From: Deltaproteobacteria bacterium
Lineage (GTDB): Bacteria > Desulfobacterota > DSM-4660 > Desulfatiglandales > HGW-15
Length of the DNA: 10,984 nucleotides
Assembly (NCBI GenBank): GCA_019308985.1
Contig: JAFDHB010000116.1
Location: 1 to 10,984, forward strand
Direction of reading: 5' to 3'
A model generated the notes under the pieces. That model saw nothing but the letters and a program-made list of their open reading frames with translations, made no database searches and was not told the DNA's origin. Position numbers and translations under genes: made by a program. Within the stretch, counting starts at the first letter, position 1. Each line of letters opens with the position of its first letter. Shown here one piece after another: positions 1 to 7,447 of the stretch.

Positions 1-114
1 CCCCAACGATGTTCTTAGGTCCTCCTAGACCTCTGATTCAGCGCCACCAGTACCCATTAAACGGGGCAGGGATGAAGCGCAACGCAGAAATTGGACTTTT
101 TACGAAGCCATCAA
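1..114 (+). repeat. Left copy of 114-bp perfect terminal inverted repeat
   Basis: Bases 1-114 are the exact reverse complement of 10871-10984. Identity stops abruptly at 115, two bases before the stop codon of the minus-strand gene at 117-611. The inner end, read as TTTTTACGAAGCCATCAA, resembles dispersed intergenic repeats I associate with Desulfobacterota genomes, but I cannot verify that here. It contains a small internal hairpin (AGGTC, 6-nt loop, GACCT, near 18-33). No transposase lies nearby, so it is either a multicopy repeat where assembly stopped or the end of a non-autonomous element. Confidence 0.95.
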
Positions 115-116
115 TA

Positions 117-611
117 TTATTTGCTTCCCCTCTCCTTTGCAAGCTGTTCCGGTGTCATTGCCCAGAAGGGAGTCCCATCTTTTGTCAGCCTTACCTTGAA
201 TTCAAACTCGGTTCCTTTTTTCACCTTTGAAGCCATGAAGATTTCTTTCCCATTGATCTCGGCAAAGACCCCCTTTACCTTTACCTTGTCTCCGGGACGG
301 ATCCCTATCTCCTTCGGCTTGGCAAACCAGACAGGACATACATGGACCAGGATCTTTTCTCCGCTTCCCCTCTCGCGCACTATTAAGGCAACCCCGGGTG
401 ACATCCCCGGCATGGGGACGACCGTGAAGACCTTTTCCACTATCCCTTTGAACGACTCAAATTCCCTCGGGTCGTAGTGCTTGTTATAGGCACCGTCGAT
501 CTCCCAGCCGCCCATATCCCGTTTTTGGGCAGCAGCCGCATCAGGTGCCACACAAACCACAAAGGCCAGACATAGTATTCCTACTAAAATGCTATGTTTA
601 GTCTTACACAT
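117..611 (-). CDS. Secreted OB-fold-like small protein, function unknown
   Basis: A 164-residue protein that I do not recognise as a named family. It starts with a clear Sec-type signal peptide: basic MCKTKH, a hydrophobic stretch of about residues 8-22, then a small-residue cleavage region ending around AAAA (25-28). It is therefore probably periplasmic. Residues about 50-135 alternate in a beta-rich pattern (FKGIVEKV, GVALIVRE, LVHVCPVWF, GDKVKVKGVFAEINGKEIFMA) typical of an OB-fold/NirD-like small barrel, in which the phrase GDKVKVKG is common. Two Cys lie in or before the signal peptide hydrophobic core and one in the mature chain (HVCPVWF). The ATG at 611 is supported by a GGGGGAAAG ribosome site about 5 nt upstream. 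It follows the phosphatase gene on the same strand after 84 nt and its TAA stop almost touches the terminal repeat. Being last in a glycosyltransferase group suggests an envelope role, but that is weak inference. Confidence 0.8.
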   Translation of the reverse strand: MCKTKHSILVGILCLAFVVCVAPDAAAAQKRDMGGWEIDGAYNKHYDPREFESFKGIVEKVFTVVPMPGMSPGVALIVRERGSGEKILVHVCPVWFAKPKEIGIRPGDKVKVKGVFAEINGKEIFMASKVKKGTEFEFKVRLTKDGTPFWAMTPEQLAKERGSK

Positions 612-695
612 ACTTCTTTCCCCCGCAATATTTTTTCCGTAATAGAGACCAACATACTCTAACGTATTGTTGCATTCACGGGCACCTCCACTTTT

Positions 696-1316
696 CTACT
701 TCCTCGCCACGTTGATCTCTTGAAGTTCAATCACCCCATCATGGCAAACCACCCAATGAAGACGACTGGTCTTGAAAATTCGAGGTTCAGAAGGAAGAAA
801 TTCTCTCCCAAGGAGGTGGTATATCAGGCATTTTATGACACCTTCATGGGTTATGACCAGTATATTTTCTCCAGGCCATCTACCAGCAGCAGACAGGAGA
901 GACTCTCGGCTTCTCTTCAACAGCGAAAGCCTATCCTCTCCCCCGGGAGGACAAAATTTCCACCCCGAATCTATCTCTTTTTCCAGGAAATCAGGTTCCT
1001 CTCTTTTTATCTCCACAAGGGTCTTCCCTGTCCACCTTCCCCAATCCTGCTCCTTGAGTCTTATGTCCGTGTGGACGGGAACATTCAAGAAGCCGTTGAC
1101 AATGTTTGCGGTTTCAAGGGCCCGGCCCGCATCGCTAGTCATGATCCGGTCCCAGCAAAAAGACACGAGGAATTCCCCCCATCTCTCTGCCTCTCTCTTA
1201 CCTTCCTCGGTCAGAGGGCTGTCCTTTTGGCCCTGTATCCGCTTCGATTGATTCCATTCGCTCTTCGCGTGCCTCAAAAGGGCATACCGTGTAGCAGGGA
1301 ACCGTCCTTCAACCAA
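696..1316 (-). CDS. Histidine phosphatase family protein (phosphoglycerate mutase-like)
   Basis: A phosphohydrolase of the phosphoglycerate mutase/alpha-ribazole phosphatase (RHG) family, about 206 residues and close to the usual length. The nucleophile motif appears as LLRHAKSEWN (His at residue 16), in the place of the usual RHGETxWN. It is followed by the expected DSPLTEEGKREAE, TSDAGRALETA and LKEQDWGRWTG blocks, and by the second catalytic His in VITHEGVIKCLIYH (about residue 157). The substrate cannot be told from sequence. I chose the TTG at 1314-1316, which overlaps the upstream glycosyltransferase stop by 8 nt and leaves about 15 residues before the motif. A longer reading from another TTG at 1352 is possible (218 residues, 44-nt overlap, weak ribosome site). 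Neither start has ATG, so the start is uncertain. The overlap implies translational coupling with the glycosyltransferase and hence a shared pathway, perhaps dephosphorylating a sugar phosphate or lipid-linked phosphate (inference). Confidence 0.85.
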   Translation of the reverse strand: MVEGRFPATRYALLRHAKSEWNQSKRIQGQKDSPLTEEGKREAERWGEFLVSFCWDRIMTSDAGRALETANIVNGFLNVPVHTDIRLKEQDWGRWTGKTLVEIKREEPDFLEKEIDSGWKFCPPGGEDRLSLLKRSRESLLSAAGRWPGENILVITHEGVIKCLIYHLLGREFLPSEPRIFKTSRLHWVVCHDGVIELQEINVARK

Positions 1317-2595
1317 CCTCCGACACCCCCAATGCCCTCTTGAATACGCCAAGAAGCTCTTTCACGAGGATCCTGTTGTCAAAATCCGCTAGTATGCGGT
1401 TTCTGGCCTTCCCTATTATCCTTTCCCTGAGTTCAATGTCCTTTAGGAGCCTCTCCATTGCGCAGGCCATTTCTCCTGGTTTTCTGGGGGGCACGAGAAG
1501 CCCTGTCTCCCCGTTTTCTATCAACTCCGGTATGGCTGAAACTGACGTTGTAACCACTGGAACCCCCATTGCCATGCTTTCGAGCAATACGTTGGGAATA
1601 CCATCCCTGTCACCATTAAAGGCCACTTCACATCCCAGCACGAAAAGATCCGATTTCCGATAATGAGCCAGTACCTCGCTGTGTGGCTTGGTCCCCAGCC
1701 ACGAGGTTACGCCTTTCAAGCCGAGCCTTTCAATCAGCGATAGGATCTTAGCACGGTCCTCTCCGTCCCCGATCAGGGTGTGCCGAACATCTATTCCCCT
1801 CGCCAACAGGTCCCGGAGTGCCATGTATACCGTGTCAAGCCCCTTTTTCTCTGTAATCCGCGCAACAGTCAATACCCTGTAAGGAGGTGACGGGATCCTG
1901 GAATCAACCGGGGCTGAGAAGAGTTCGGTATCTATCCCGTGATAAACGCGATATATCGGTATGTTGTTATGCCTGGCAGCCAGGCCGAGCAGGAAGCGCC
2001 TGTTGTAATCCGTACAAGTGATCACAAACCTGGAAAACCTCATCTTCTCCACAAGTTGAGCAGGATCCGACGTATAGATGTCTTTGGCATGGGCCGTGAA
2101 GCTGAAGGGAATCCCACTCAACATGCTCGTAAACATCGCCACCGAGGCGGGGGAATGGGCAAAGTGGGCGTGGAGATGAATTACCCCGGAACCTCTCAAG
2201 AGGTGACGAACGAGGTATCCTGCCTGCAAAAGATGTTTTATGGTAGCAATTTTCCTCGTTCGCCCGTAACGACGCAGAGCGACCTTGAAGGCCCTTGCGT
2301 ACACCCCGGGTCTCTCGCCTGCGAGGATAAGGTTATGGCGGACAAGCCCGGGGAAGTGAGCCAAAATGGTCTCCGGCAGATAATCCACGGGAGCCCTTAT
2401 CTGTTTTACTGATTCATGGGCAAAGGTCTCCCTCGGGCCGCGCATGGGAAACAGATGTACGTTTACTCCCCCTCTTTCAAGGAGCAGTATCTCGTTGGAG
2501 ATGAAAGTTTCCGAGATACGCGGGTAACCCTTTAGAATCATGCCCAAGACCGGTCCTTGATTTTCCCCTCGACTTCCTCTGCCGCCCCGATACAT
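1309..2595 (-). CDS. GT4-family glycosyltransferase (WcaL-like)
   Basis: A retaining GT-B glycosyltransferase, about 428 residues from the chosen start. The N-terminal acceptor half begins with MILKGYPRISETFISNE, the hallmark opening of WcaL/colanic-acid-type enzymes, and has HLHAHFAHSPA and FTAHAKDIY. The linker carries VYHGIDTELF. The C-terminal nucleotide-sugar half has LTVARITEKKGLD (the conserved Arg/Lys pair) and GDGEDR. The conserved glutamate motif reads DGIPNVLLESMAMGVPVVTT, so the usual E-x7-E appears as D-x7-E. It probably adds a sugar to an exopolysaccharide, O-antigen or similar glycan at the cytoplasmic membrane; donor and acceptor are unknown. Start choice: the ATG at 2593-2595 with GGGAG just before it. 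A TTG at 2670 would add 25 low-complexity residues without a ribosome site, and a third option is the ATG at 2542-2544. The gene ends by overlapping the phosphatase and lies downstream of another glycosyltransferase on the same strand. Confidence 0.9.
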   Translation of the reverse strand: MYRGGRGSRGENQGPVLGMILKGYPRISETFISNEILLLERGGVNVHLFPMRGPRETFAHESVKQIRAPVDYLPETILAHFPGLVRHNLILAGERPGVYARAFKVALRRYGRTRKIATIKHLLQAGYLVRHLLRGSGVIHLHAHFAHSPASVAMFTSMLSGIPFSFTAHAKDIYTSDPAQLVEKMRFSRFVITCTDYNRRFLLGLAARHNNIPIYRVYHGIDTELFSAPVDSRIPSPPYRVLTVARITEKKGLDTVYMALRDLLARGIDVRHTLIGDGEDRAKILSLIERLGLKGVTSWLGTKPHSEVLAHYRKSDLFVLGCEVAFNGDRDGIPNVLLESMAMGVPVVTTSVSAIPELIENGETGLLVPPRKPGEMACAMERLLKDIELRERIIGKARNRILADFDNRILVKELLGVFKRALGVSEVG

Positions 2596-2626
2596 TCTCC
2601 CTATGATTTTAGCCTTTTCTTTCAAA

Positions 2627-2764
2627 CCGAATTTCGCAAGGGTGGAAAGCAATCCTTGTATAAGGTGCAATGGATACCGTTAAGGGTTCACTGGAATAGT
2701 GAATCATATAGCCAAAAATAGCCTTTTATCCTCCATGGTTATAGATAACACTTGCGAAATTCGG
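2627..2764 (-). repeat. 14-bp inverted repeat pair in leader of the GT4 gene
   Basis: CCGAATTTCGCAAG at 2627-2640 is perfectly complementary to CTTGCGAAATTCGG at 2751-2764, with 110 nt between the arms and partial pairing beyond both ends. A smaller hairpin (TTCACT, 5-nt loop, AGTGAA, 2687-2703) sits inside. With the GT4 start at 2595 the whole structure lies between the two glycosyltransferase genes and could fold in the transcript. No T-tract follows, so it is not a standard terminator. Confidence 0.6.
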
Positions 2765-2793
2765 GTTCAAGTACCAGCGAGGGGCAAGAGTCC

Positions 2794-3999
2794 CTATCTA
2801 CACCTGCTTCGGCACACCTGGAGGCGCTGACTGATCACCTCGAGACCGGTCAATGGAAATCGCGACATGGCTTCTTGATAGGGTCTTGGGTTCTCCAGGA
2901 GGGAGAATACCTTTTCTCTCAGGGTGTCCGCATCGAAAGAATCCCAGGGAATGTAGTCGACCATCTTCTGATCCGAAAATATCTTTGCCCTTATCACCTG
3001 CTCTTTCCTGGGGGTTTCCCTGGGGATTATCAAAGATACAATTCCAAGGGTAAGTATCTCACAGAGCGTATTGTATCCCCCCATGGTTACTACCAGATCC
3101 GCGGCCGCAAGTATCTCCTCCATCCTGGGATAGAAACTCCAGGTACGGACCCCAAGCTTTTTTGCCAGATCAGAGATCTTCTCCCTCTCTTTGCCCGGCA
3201 TAAAAGGACCCGTAATAATAACTGAGCGAAAGGGCACGGAACGGTTTTCCTTTTCGAGCATTTCCAGGAAGGTATCCATCATTGCATACCCATCCCCCCC
3301 TCCCCCGGCGGTGACGACTACCAGTTTTTCCCCTTCGTGACGCAACTGTTTTCTCTTGATCTTCCGGACCACTTTCATACTAGGGACCTGCCTCGGGATG
3401 TACCCTGTGAATACTATCTTCTTGCTGGTAGACTCAGGGACATTATACTCCTGGACCGGATCATACAGCTCCCTGTTCCCATAGATCCAGATCTCGTCGT
3501 AGAGTTCATCCATGGCTTCATAGACGCCTTTGTTTTCCCAATCGTTCTTGATCACAGAGGCGTCATCCATGATGTCCCTCAGCCCCAAGATCGTTCTGGT
3601 CCTGGGCAGGCACCGCTTCAACCACTTCAGGGTAGGCAGGACCTCCTTTTTCATCCCGAGAGGCTCCTTATCCACGATGAACAGGTGAGGCTTGAAGGTC
3701 TTGGCCGTGGTCTTGATGATATTCTTTCTTATGTCCAGGGCGTGCTGGGGGTTTATCTTTATGGAAAGGGGAAGATACTCCTCGTTGGTCATCTTTATCA
3801 TCCCCGGGATCCGGACGAAGTCGGTCTGATCCGGGAGGGGAAACTGTCCTGCCAATGCCGAACCGGTCAGAATAAGCGTATTGATGTCCCTGTCCCGCAG
3901 GTGGCTGGCAATTGCCATGGTCCTTCTGATGTGACCGAGACCATAGGTGTCATGGGAATACATGAGGATCTTAAAGCAGGTCTTGCCACGCTTGACCAT
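2794..3999 (-). CDS. MurG-like glycosyltransferase (COG4671 type)
   Basis: A 401-residue GT-B fold protein resembling predicted glycosyltransferases related to MurG/GT28. The N-terminus is ILMYSHDTYGLGHIRRTMAIASHL, with the glycine-rich GxGH loop and following helix (about residues 11-33) seen in this group. It is followed by DKEPLGMKKE and a central VVVTAGGGGDG loop (about 227-237), which begins the donor-binding domain. The conserved MGGYNTLCEIL motif (about 306-316) and IPRETPRKEQ are the equivalents of the MurG GGxxT/E and sugar-nucleotide contacts. I chose the ATG at 3997-3999, because AGAGG precedes it by 5-6 nt; a TTG at 4029 would add 10 residues. There is no membrane segment, so it is cytoplasmic or membrane-peripheral. 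It is the first gene of the minus-strand group and 198 nt precede the next start. Donor and acceptor cannot be inferred. Confidence 0.85.
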   Translation of the reverse strand: MVKRGKTCFKILMYSHDTYGLGHIRRTMAIASHLRDRDINTLILTGSALAGQFPLPDQTDFVRIPGMIKMTNEEYLPLSIKINPQHALDIRKNIIKTTAKTFKPHLFIVDKEPLGMKKEVLPTLKWLKRCLPRTRTILGLRDIMDDASVIKNDWENKGVYEAMDELYDEIWIYGNRELYDPVQEYNVPESTSKKIVFTGYIPRQVPSMKVVRKIKRKQLRHEGEKLVVVTAGGGGDGYAMMDTFLEMLEKENRSVPFRSVIITGPFMPGKEREKISDLAKKLGVRTWSFYPRMEEILAAADLVVTMGGYNTLCEILTLGIVSLIIPRETPRKEQVIRAKIFSDQKMVDYIPWDSFDADTLREKVFSLLENPRPYQEAMSRFPLTGLEVISQRLQVCRSRCR

Positions 4000-4338
4000 T
4001 CTTACCTCTTGGATGTGAACTTGTCCCAAAACCCATCAAGGGCAAAGCGCGCTCGTAGATTTCCCTTCCTGAATTGATTAGATTGTCCTGAGAAAACCTC
4101 CAGATCCCATGACCTGGTTTCCTTATAACACACTGATATTACCTGCACAAGTTAGCAACTCTAGAGCAAAGCCGGAGGTTTGCGCACGCATCGTAGATCC
4201 CTTCGGGCCCATGCAGACGAAAACGAGACTATCACAGCACAAGACAAAAGGGCAAGAAAGAAAAAAGGGGCCCGTCCCTTCCCCTACTGGCAGGTGAGCA
4301 TGGGGCTTCCCGGTGCATGAAGGGAGCGACAGGGGATT
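4000..4338. other. Intergenic gap of 339 bp without a convincing gene
   Basis: No open frame here has both a ribosome site and protein-like composition. The part next to the glycosyltransferase should hold its promoter, but no clear -35/-10 pair was found. A loose direct repeat is present: TCGTAGATTTCCCTTC (4053-4068) and TCGTAGATCCCTTC (4190-4203). A candidate terminator for the transporter gene lies at 4255-4285. Confidence 0.6.
4255..4285 (-). terminator. Candidate Rho-independent terminator after the MFS gene
   Basis: On the minus strand AGGGG (4285-4281) can pair with CCCCT (4270-4266) across a 10-nt loop. It is followed directly by a T-rich run (TTTTT CTTTCTT). It lies about 54 nt past the transporter stop. 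The stem is only 5 bp but GC-rich, so the call is moderate. Confidence 0.45.
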
Positions 4339-5538
4339 TCAGCAACCCTCCTCCATCTTCTCCAATAGTCGCAAGGACAGGGCCAGCACTGAGCCGACCA
4401 CCACAATGCCGCCCGATAGGGATATCCCCAACCCAAAGGTGTAGGCCTCACCCATATAGCCCAAGGCGGCGGGGAAAAGACCTCCCCCCAGGATGAAAGC
4501 CGTTGGAGGGGCCATTGCAGCGGCAATACTTCGCATGGCAGGTTGGACGATTCTCGAGAGGGCGGAAAACGCCGCAGGGAAAAAACACACAAAGAGGGCT
4601 GGTTGCAAAAAAACCATAACCTTGAGGGTCAGACCCGAAGAAAGTCCCAGCATTATGTTTACCGCCCCTGAAACTGCCAAGAATACCATTATGGCCCTTT
4701 TCTCTCCAATCCTGTCCGTTATCCATCCGGCCAAAAAGGTCATGAAAAGGGCCGATATCTGCGCGATACCTATCAATGTATTGGCCGTATCAGGGCCCAT
4801 GTTCCTTTCGCTCACCAGGTACAGAGGAAGCATCGCGTAGACACCCACCTGCCCGCCCATCCCAAGGGCAAATAGGATCACCATTATCCAGAAGGACCTC
4901 AGCCTCAAGACACTTCTTACAGGAGACGGCTTCAGGGGATCACCCGGGAAATCACCGAACTTTCCGAAGAAAAGCAGGACAAATCCCACTGCGATTGCTG
5001 CCCCCGCAATGCATAACAGGGGTGCCCTCCAGGAAAACCTGGCCAGGAGCAGGACAGTAATCAGGGGACCGACAACCAGGCTCATAGGAGGTGCGCTTTG
5101 CTGCACTGCAAGGGCCTTGCCCCAATCTTGCCTGCTCACCATGGCGGTGATGGTTGCCACGTTGGAAGGCAAATTGAGACCCGCTGCGATGCCGAGGAAG
5201 AACATGGAACCTCTTATTACCCAGAGCGTGGAAAAGATGGTGCATATAATCAGCGCTGCACCTGCCACATGCATGGAGACCACCAGGTTACCCCGGTGGT
5301 TTATTCGGGAGGAGATGAATCCAGAGGCCATGGACCCCATAAAGACACCCACTGACGCGATCAGGAATATTGACCCTGCTTGGGCCGGCGTAATGGCCAG
5401 ATCCCTAACAATGCTCGGCATCAATGGGGCGAAGATAAACCGAGCTATAAAGGTCAAAAAGAAAAGCAGGGTCAAAAAAACTATGGAGCCTATCACCCTT
5501 TTGAAAGGCTCAGGCACTGGACATTCCTTTTCTAACAT
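4339..5538 (-). CDS. Major facilitator superfamily transporter
   Basis: An inner-membrane secondary transporter of about 399 residues with around twelve hydrophobic segments in two six-helix halves, the normal MFS layout. The first half opens with FLTLLFFLTFIARFIFAPLMP and has the loop-2 motif as GFISSRINHRG. The second half has the canonical loop motif GWITDRIGEKRA. A hydrophilic central loop (FGDFPGDPLKPSPVRS) separates the halves. The overall look is of the CynX/anion-cation symporter type, which often carries organic or aromatic acids. The ATG at 5536-5538 is chosen because GGAAGGAG stands about 5-6 nt upstream; an upstream GTG at 5613 would add a non-conserved 25-residue tail. It lies downstream of the sigma-54 activator on the same strand with a 215-nt gap containing a possible sigma-54 promoter. 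From context it is likely the importer of the substrate of the divergent catabolic genes (inference). Confidence 0.9.
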   Translation of the reverse strand: MLEKECPVPEPFKRVIGSIVFLTLLFFLTFIARFIFAPLMPSIVRDLAITPAQAGSIFLIASVGVFMGSMASGFISSRINHRGNLVVSMHVAGAALIICTIFSTLWVIRGSMFFLGIAAGLNLPSNVATITAMVSRQDWGKALAVQQSAPPMSLVVGPLITVLLLARFSWRAPLLCIAGAAIAVGFVLLFFGKFGDFPGDPLKPSPVRSVLRLRSFWIMVILFALGMGGQVGVYAMLPLYLVSERNMGPDTANTLIGIAQISALFMTFLAGWITDRIGEKRAIMVFLAVSGAVNIMLGLSSGLTLKVMVFLQPALFVCFFPAAFSALSRIVQPAMRSIAAAMAPPTAFILGGGLFPAALGYMGEAYTFGLGISLSGGIVVVGSVLALSLRLLEKMEEGC

Positions 5539-5647
5539 TGCAACTCCTTCCTGGATTCTCGATTTCAGCCTCACCAAAAGGGCTTCTGAAAGGTTCACCA
5601 GGACACTATACACTATCCGCGCCCCAGTTCTCTGGCGGAAACGGGAT

Positions 5648-5664
5648 ATGCAAACCTTCCACCG
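5648..5664 (-). promoter_or_regulatory. Possible sigma-54 promoter for the MFS gene
   Basis: On the minus strand CGGTGGAAGGTTTGCAT has the required GG (5663-5662), 10-nt spacing and GC (5651-5650), with a full TTGCA at -12. The -24 block (CGGTGG) otherwise departs from TGGCAC. Transcription would start near 5638, about 100 nt before the ATG. The neighbouring activator gene makes it plausible, but no copy of the activator palindrome is seen here. Confidence 0.35.
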
Positions 5665-5753
5665 AGCCTTGAATTCAAACCCTGTCTCGAGGAATATTAC
5701 TATGGAGAGCGTCAGGGTGCAAAAAATTATGGCAAAATTTCTCTAAAAACGCG

Positions 5754-7292
5754 TTACTGTTTTCGCCTACCATAGGGAATTTTCAGCTTCCGCATGCGAT
5801 GTCTTAGGGTGCTGGGATTCAAGCCTAACAGTTTCGCAGCCCCTTCAGGGCCGTGTATTTTCCCTTTTGTCAATGCCAATGCCTTCTTGATATGCCTTGA
5901 AATGACATGATCTAATGGCATGAAACCATCTTGGGTAATTTTCGATTCTTCCTGTATTGAGCGGTCATCTGCCCTAATTATGTCGCCAAAATCAAGTTGC
6001 CCATCCTTTTGTAGGATTAAGGCACGCTCAACCACATTTTCAAGCTCCCTGACATTTCCCGGCCATGAATATGCCATCAAGGTATTTATGGCTCCGGGGG
6101 CAAGCTTAGGGAGATAGGGAATCTTCAACTCCTTGGCCTTTTTTTCCACGAAAAAATTGACCAGTGCGGGTATGTCCTGTTTACGTTCTCGCAATGGCGG
6201 GATCATAATGGGGAATACATTCAATCTAAACCAAAGATCGGATCTAAACAGGTTTCTTTTGACCATCATCTGTATATCCTTATGGGTTGCTGCAATTATG
6301 CGGATATCGACCTTGACCTGTTTGCTGCCGCCCACACGTGAAAAAGACTTGTTTTCCAAGACCCGCAACATCCTTACTTGTGCCTGGGGAGGTAATTCTG
6401 CAACCTCGTCCAGGAAGATAGTACCCCCATGGGCACGCTCAAAACAGCCCCGTTTTTGAGCTATTGCACCCGTGAAGGCCCCCCTTTCATGACCGAATAA
6501 TTCGCTGTCTATCAGTGTGTCCGGGATGGCCCCGCAGTTTACCACAATAAATGGACCTTCTCTGCGTTTAGACATACCATGTATTGCACTGGCGATGATC
6601 TCTTTCCCTACCCCGGTTTCTCCCTGTAACAAGACCGGACTGCCCAAGGGGGCCACTCCCCTTACCATCTCCATGACCTCTCTCAGACCGAAGTTCTCAC
6701 CGACAATGATTTCCCCTGCCGACGACTGGAGCCTCTTGTGGAGATACCGGATATCATCAGCCAAAATATTTTTGAATTGATTCAACTCGTCATATCTCAG
6801 CGCGTTTGTCAGGGCTATAGCAAAGGGCTCATTCAACATTGAAAATAATCTCAGATGCTCTTCAGAAAACCGATTCAACCCTTTTGCATAGAGGATAAGA
6901 TTGCCGGGTCTGGACCCCTTGACTGTCAAATGCATGACCATGACTGAGTGTTCCTTCCATATCCCCTCAACCTTCCCCATGACTTTGCTCAACGATTTTG
7001 CCTCTTCCGGATTGAGGATGAAAGCCGTGTACAATTCCTTATCATTAACAAACTTGCGGCCTTTCTCATCCAAAGGGATGACAACGTTGACCCTCCTTGC
7101 CTGATCCGGTGTAGCAATGGCTATCGTCTTTAACGATCCTAAACCGCGATCATAGATAGTCAAATGAAGCATGTCTGCTGGCATGAATGCCCTCAAATAG
7201 AGGAGACACTCCTGCATTGCCTTCTCAAAATCGAGGTTCCCGCAAATGCGAAGTGTTGCCTGGCGGAAGAATTCATTTTCATCAAAGACCAT
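5754..7292 (-). CDS. Sigma-54-dependent transcriptional activator (GAF-AAA+-Fis)
   Basis: A bacterial enhancer-binding protein of 512 residues with all three expected domains. Residues about 15-165 form a GAF-like sensor, with no response-regulator Asp pocket, so control is probably by ligand rather than by a kinase. The AAA+ domain has Walker A GETGVGKE (224-231), the intact sigma-54 contact loop GAFTGA (271-276), Walker B GTIFLDE (290-296), FRSDLWFRLNVFP with the arginine fingers (about 349-361) and sensor II WPGNVRELEN (410-419). The C-terminus (about 462-507) is a Fis-type helix-turn-helix, GAAKLLGLNPSTLRHRMRKL. The ATG at 7290-7292 has GGGAG 7 nt upstream. It is transcribed away from the hydrolase operon, whose promoter region holds a sigma-54 site and three palindromes, so it very likely activates that operon in response to a small molecule, perhaps aromatic (inference). 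The palindromes also sit 40-105 nt from its own start, suggesting autoregulation. Confidence 0.95.
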   Translation of the reverse strand: MVFDENEFFRQATLRICGNLDFEKAMQECLLYLRAFMPADMLHLTIYDRGLGSLKTIAIATPDQARRVNVVIPLDEKGRKFVNDKELYTAFILNPEEAKSLSKVMGKVEGIWKEHSVMVMHLTVKGSRPGNLILYAKGLNRFSEEHLRLFSMLNEPFAIALTNALRYDELNQFKNILADDIRYLHKRLQSSAGEIIVGENFGLREVMEMVRGVAPLGSPVLLQGETGVGKEIIASAIHGMSKRREGPFIVVNCGAIPDTLIDSELFGHERGAFTGAIAQKRGCFERAHGGTIFLDEVAELPPQAQVRMLRVLENKSFSRVGGSKQVKVDIRIIAATHKDIQMMVKRNLFRSDLWFRLNVFPIMIPPLRERKQDIPALVNFFVEKKAKELKIPYLPKLAPGAINTLMAYSWPGNVRELENVVERALILQKDGQLDFGDIIRADDRSIQEESKITQDGFMPLDHVISRHIKKALALTKGKIHGPEGAAKLLGLNPSTLRHRMRKLKIPYGRRKQ

Positions 7293-7331
7293 ACTTCAAC
7301 TCCCAGGACAAGATATTGACAGGCGCGCCAC

Positions 7332-7398
7332 TTGTTATTTTTGACAATTTATCACTAGACTGTCGAATATGACAACCATTTTGTCTTATTTGACAAAA
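7332..7398 (+). promoter_or_regulatory. Three-copy enhancer palindrome TTGTC-N6-GACAA
   Basis: There are three inverted repeats with the same 6-nt spacer. They are TTGTT-N6-GACAA (7332-7347, one mismatch), TGTC-N6-GACA (7361-7374) and TTTTGTC-N6-GACAAAA (7379-7398, perfect 7-bp arms). Centres are 28 and 21 bp apart and about 134, 106 and 85 nt before the predicted sigma-54 start. This is the arrangement expected for binding of a Fis-HTH enhancer-binding protein and resembles the triple sites of NorR in layout, though not in sequence. Binding by the 5754-7292 protein is inference. Confidence 0.75.
7348..7375 (-). promoter_or_regulatory. Possible sigma-70 promoter of the activator gene
   Basis: On the minus strand TTGTCA (7375-7370) is separated by 16 nt from GATAAA (7353-7348). 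Transcription would start about 48 nt before the activator ATG. It overlaps the middle palindrome, which would fit autorepression. The -10 match is only moderate. Confidence 0.35.
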
Positions 7399-7426
7399 AA
7401 GAGGCCACAGCATTTGTTATTGTACT

Positions 7427-7443
7427 GATTTTACACTAAAATC
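7427..7443 (+). repeat. 17-bp perfect palindrome just upstream of -24
   Basis: GATTTTA, CAC, TAAAATC: 7-bp perfect arms with a 3-nt centre, ending 5 nt before the -24 element. It differs from the three enhancer copies. It could be a second operator or simply an AT-rich bendable site; the function is unknown. Confidence 0.55.
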
Positions 7444-7447
7444 TTTA

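Noticed and set aside
9..230. 73-codon frame starting inside the left terminal repeat
   Set aside because: Half of it is the repeat and the rest is antisense to the OB-fold protein; there is no ribosome site or recognisable domain.
2687..2703. Hairpin TTCACT-GGAAT-AGTGAA as terminator of the MurG-like gene
   Set aside because: A 6-bp AT-rich stem with no T-tract on the minus strand; it is not a credible intrinsic terminator.
4051..4064. GG-N10-GC pattern on the minus strand upstream of the MurG-like gene
   Set aside because: Only the dinucleotides match; the -12 block lacks TTGC and the -24 block lacks TGGCA. This is expected by chance.
4053..4203. Imperfect direct repeat TCGTAGAT(TT)CCCTTC in the 4000-4338 gap
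   Set aside because: There are two copies only, of 8 plus 6 matching bases, with no array structure; too weak to call a repeat family or operator.
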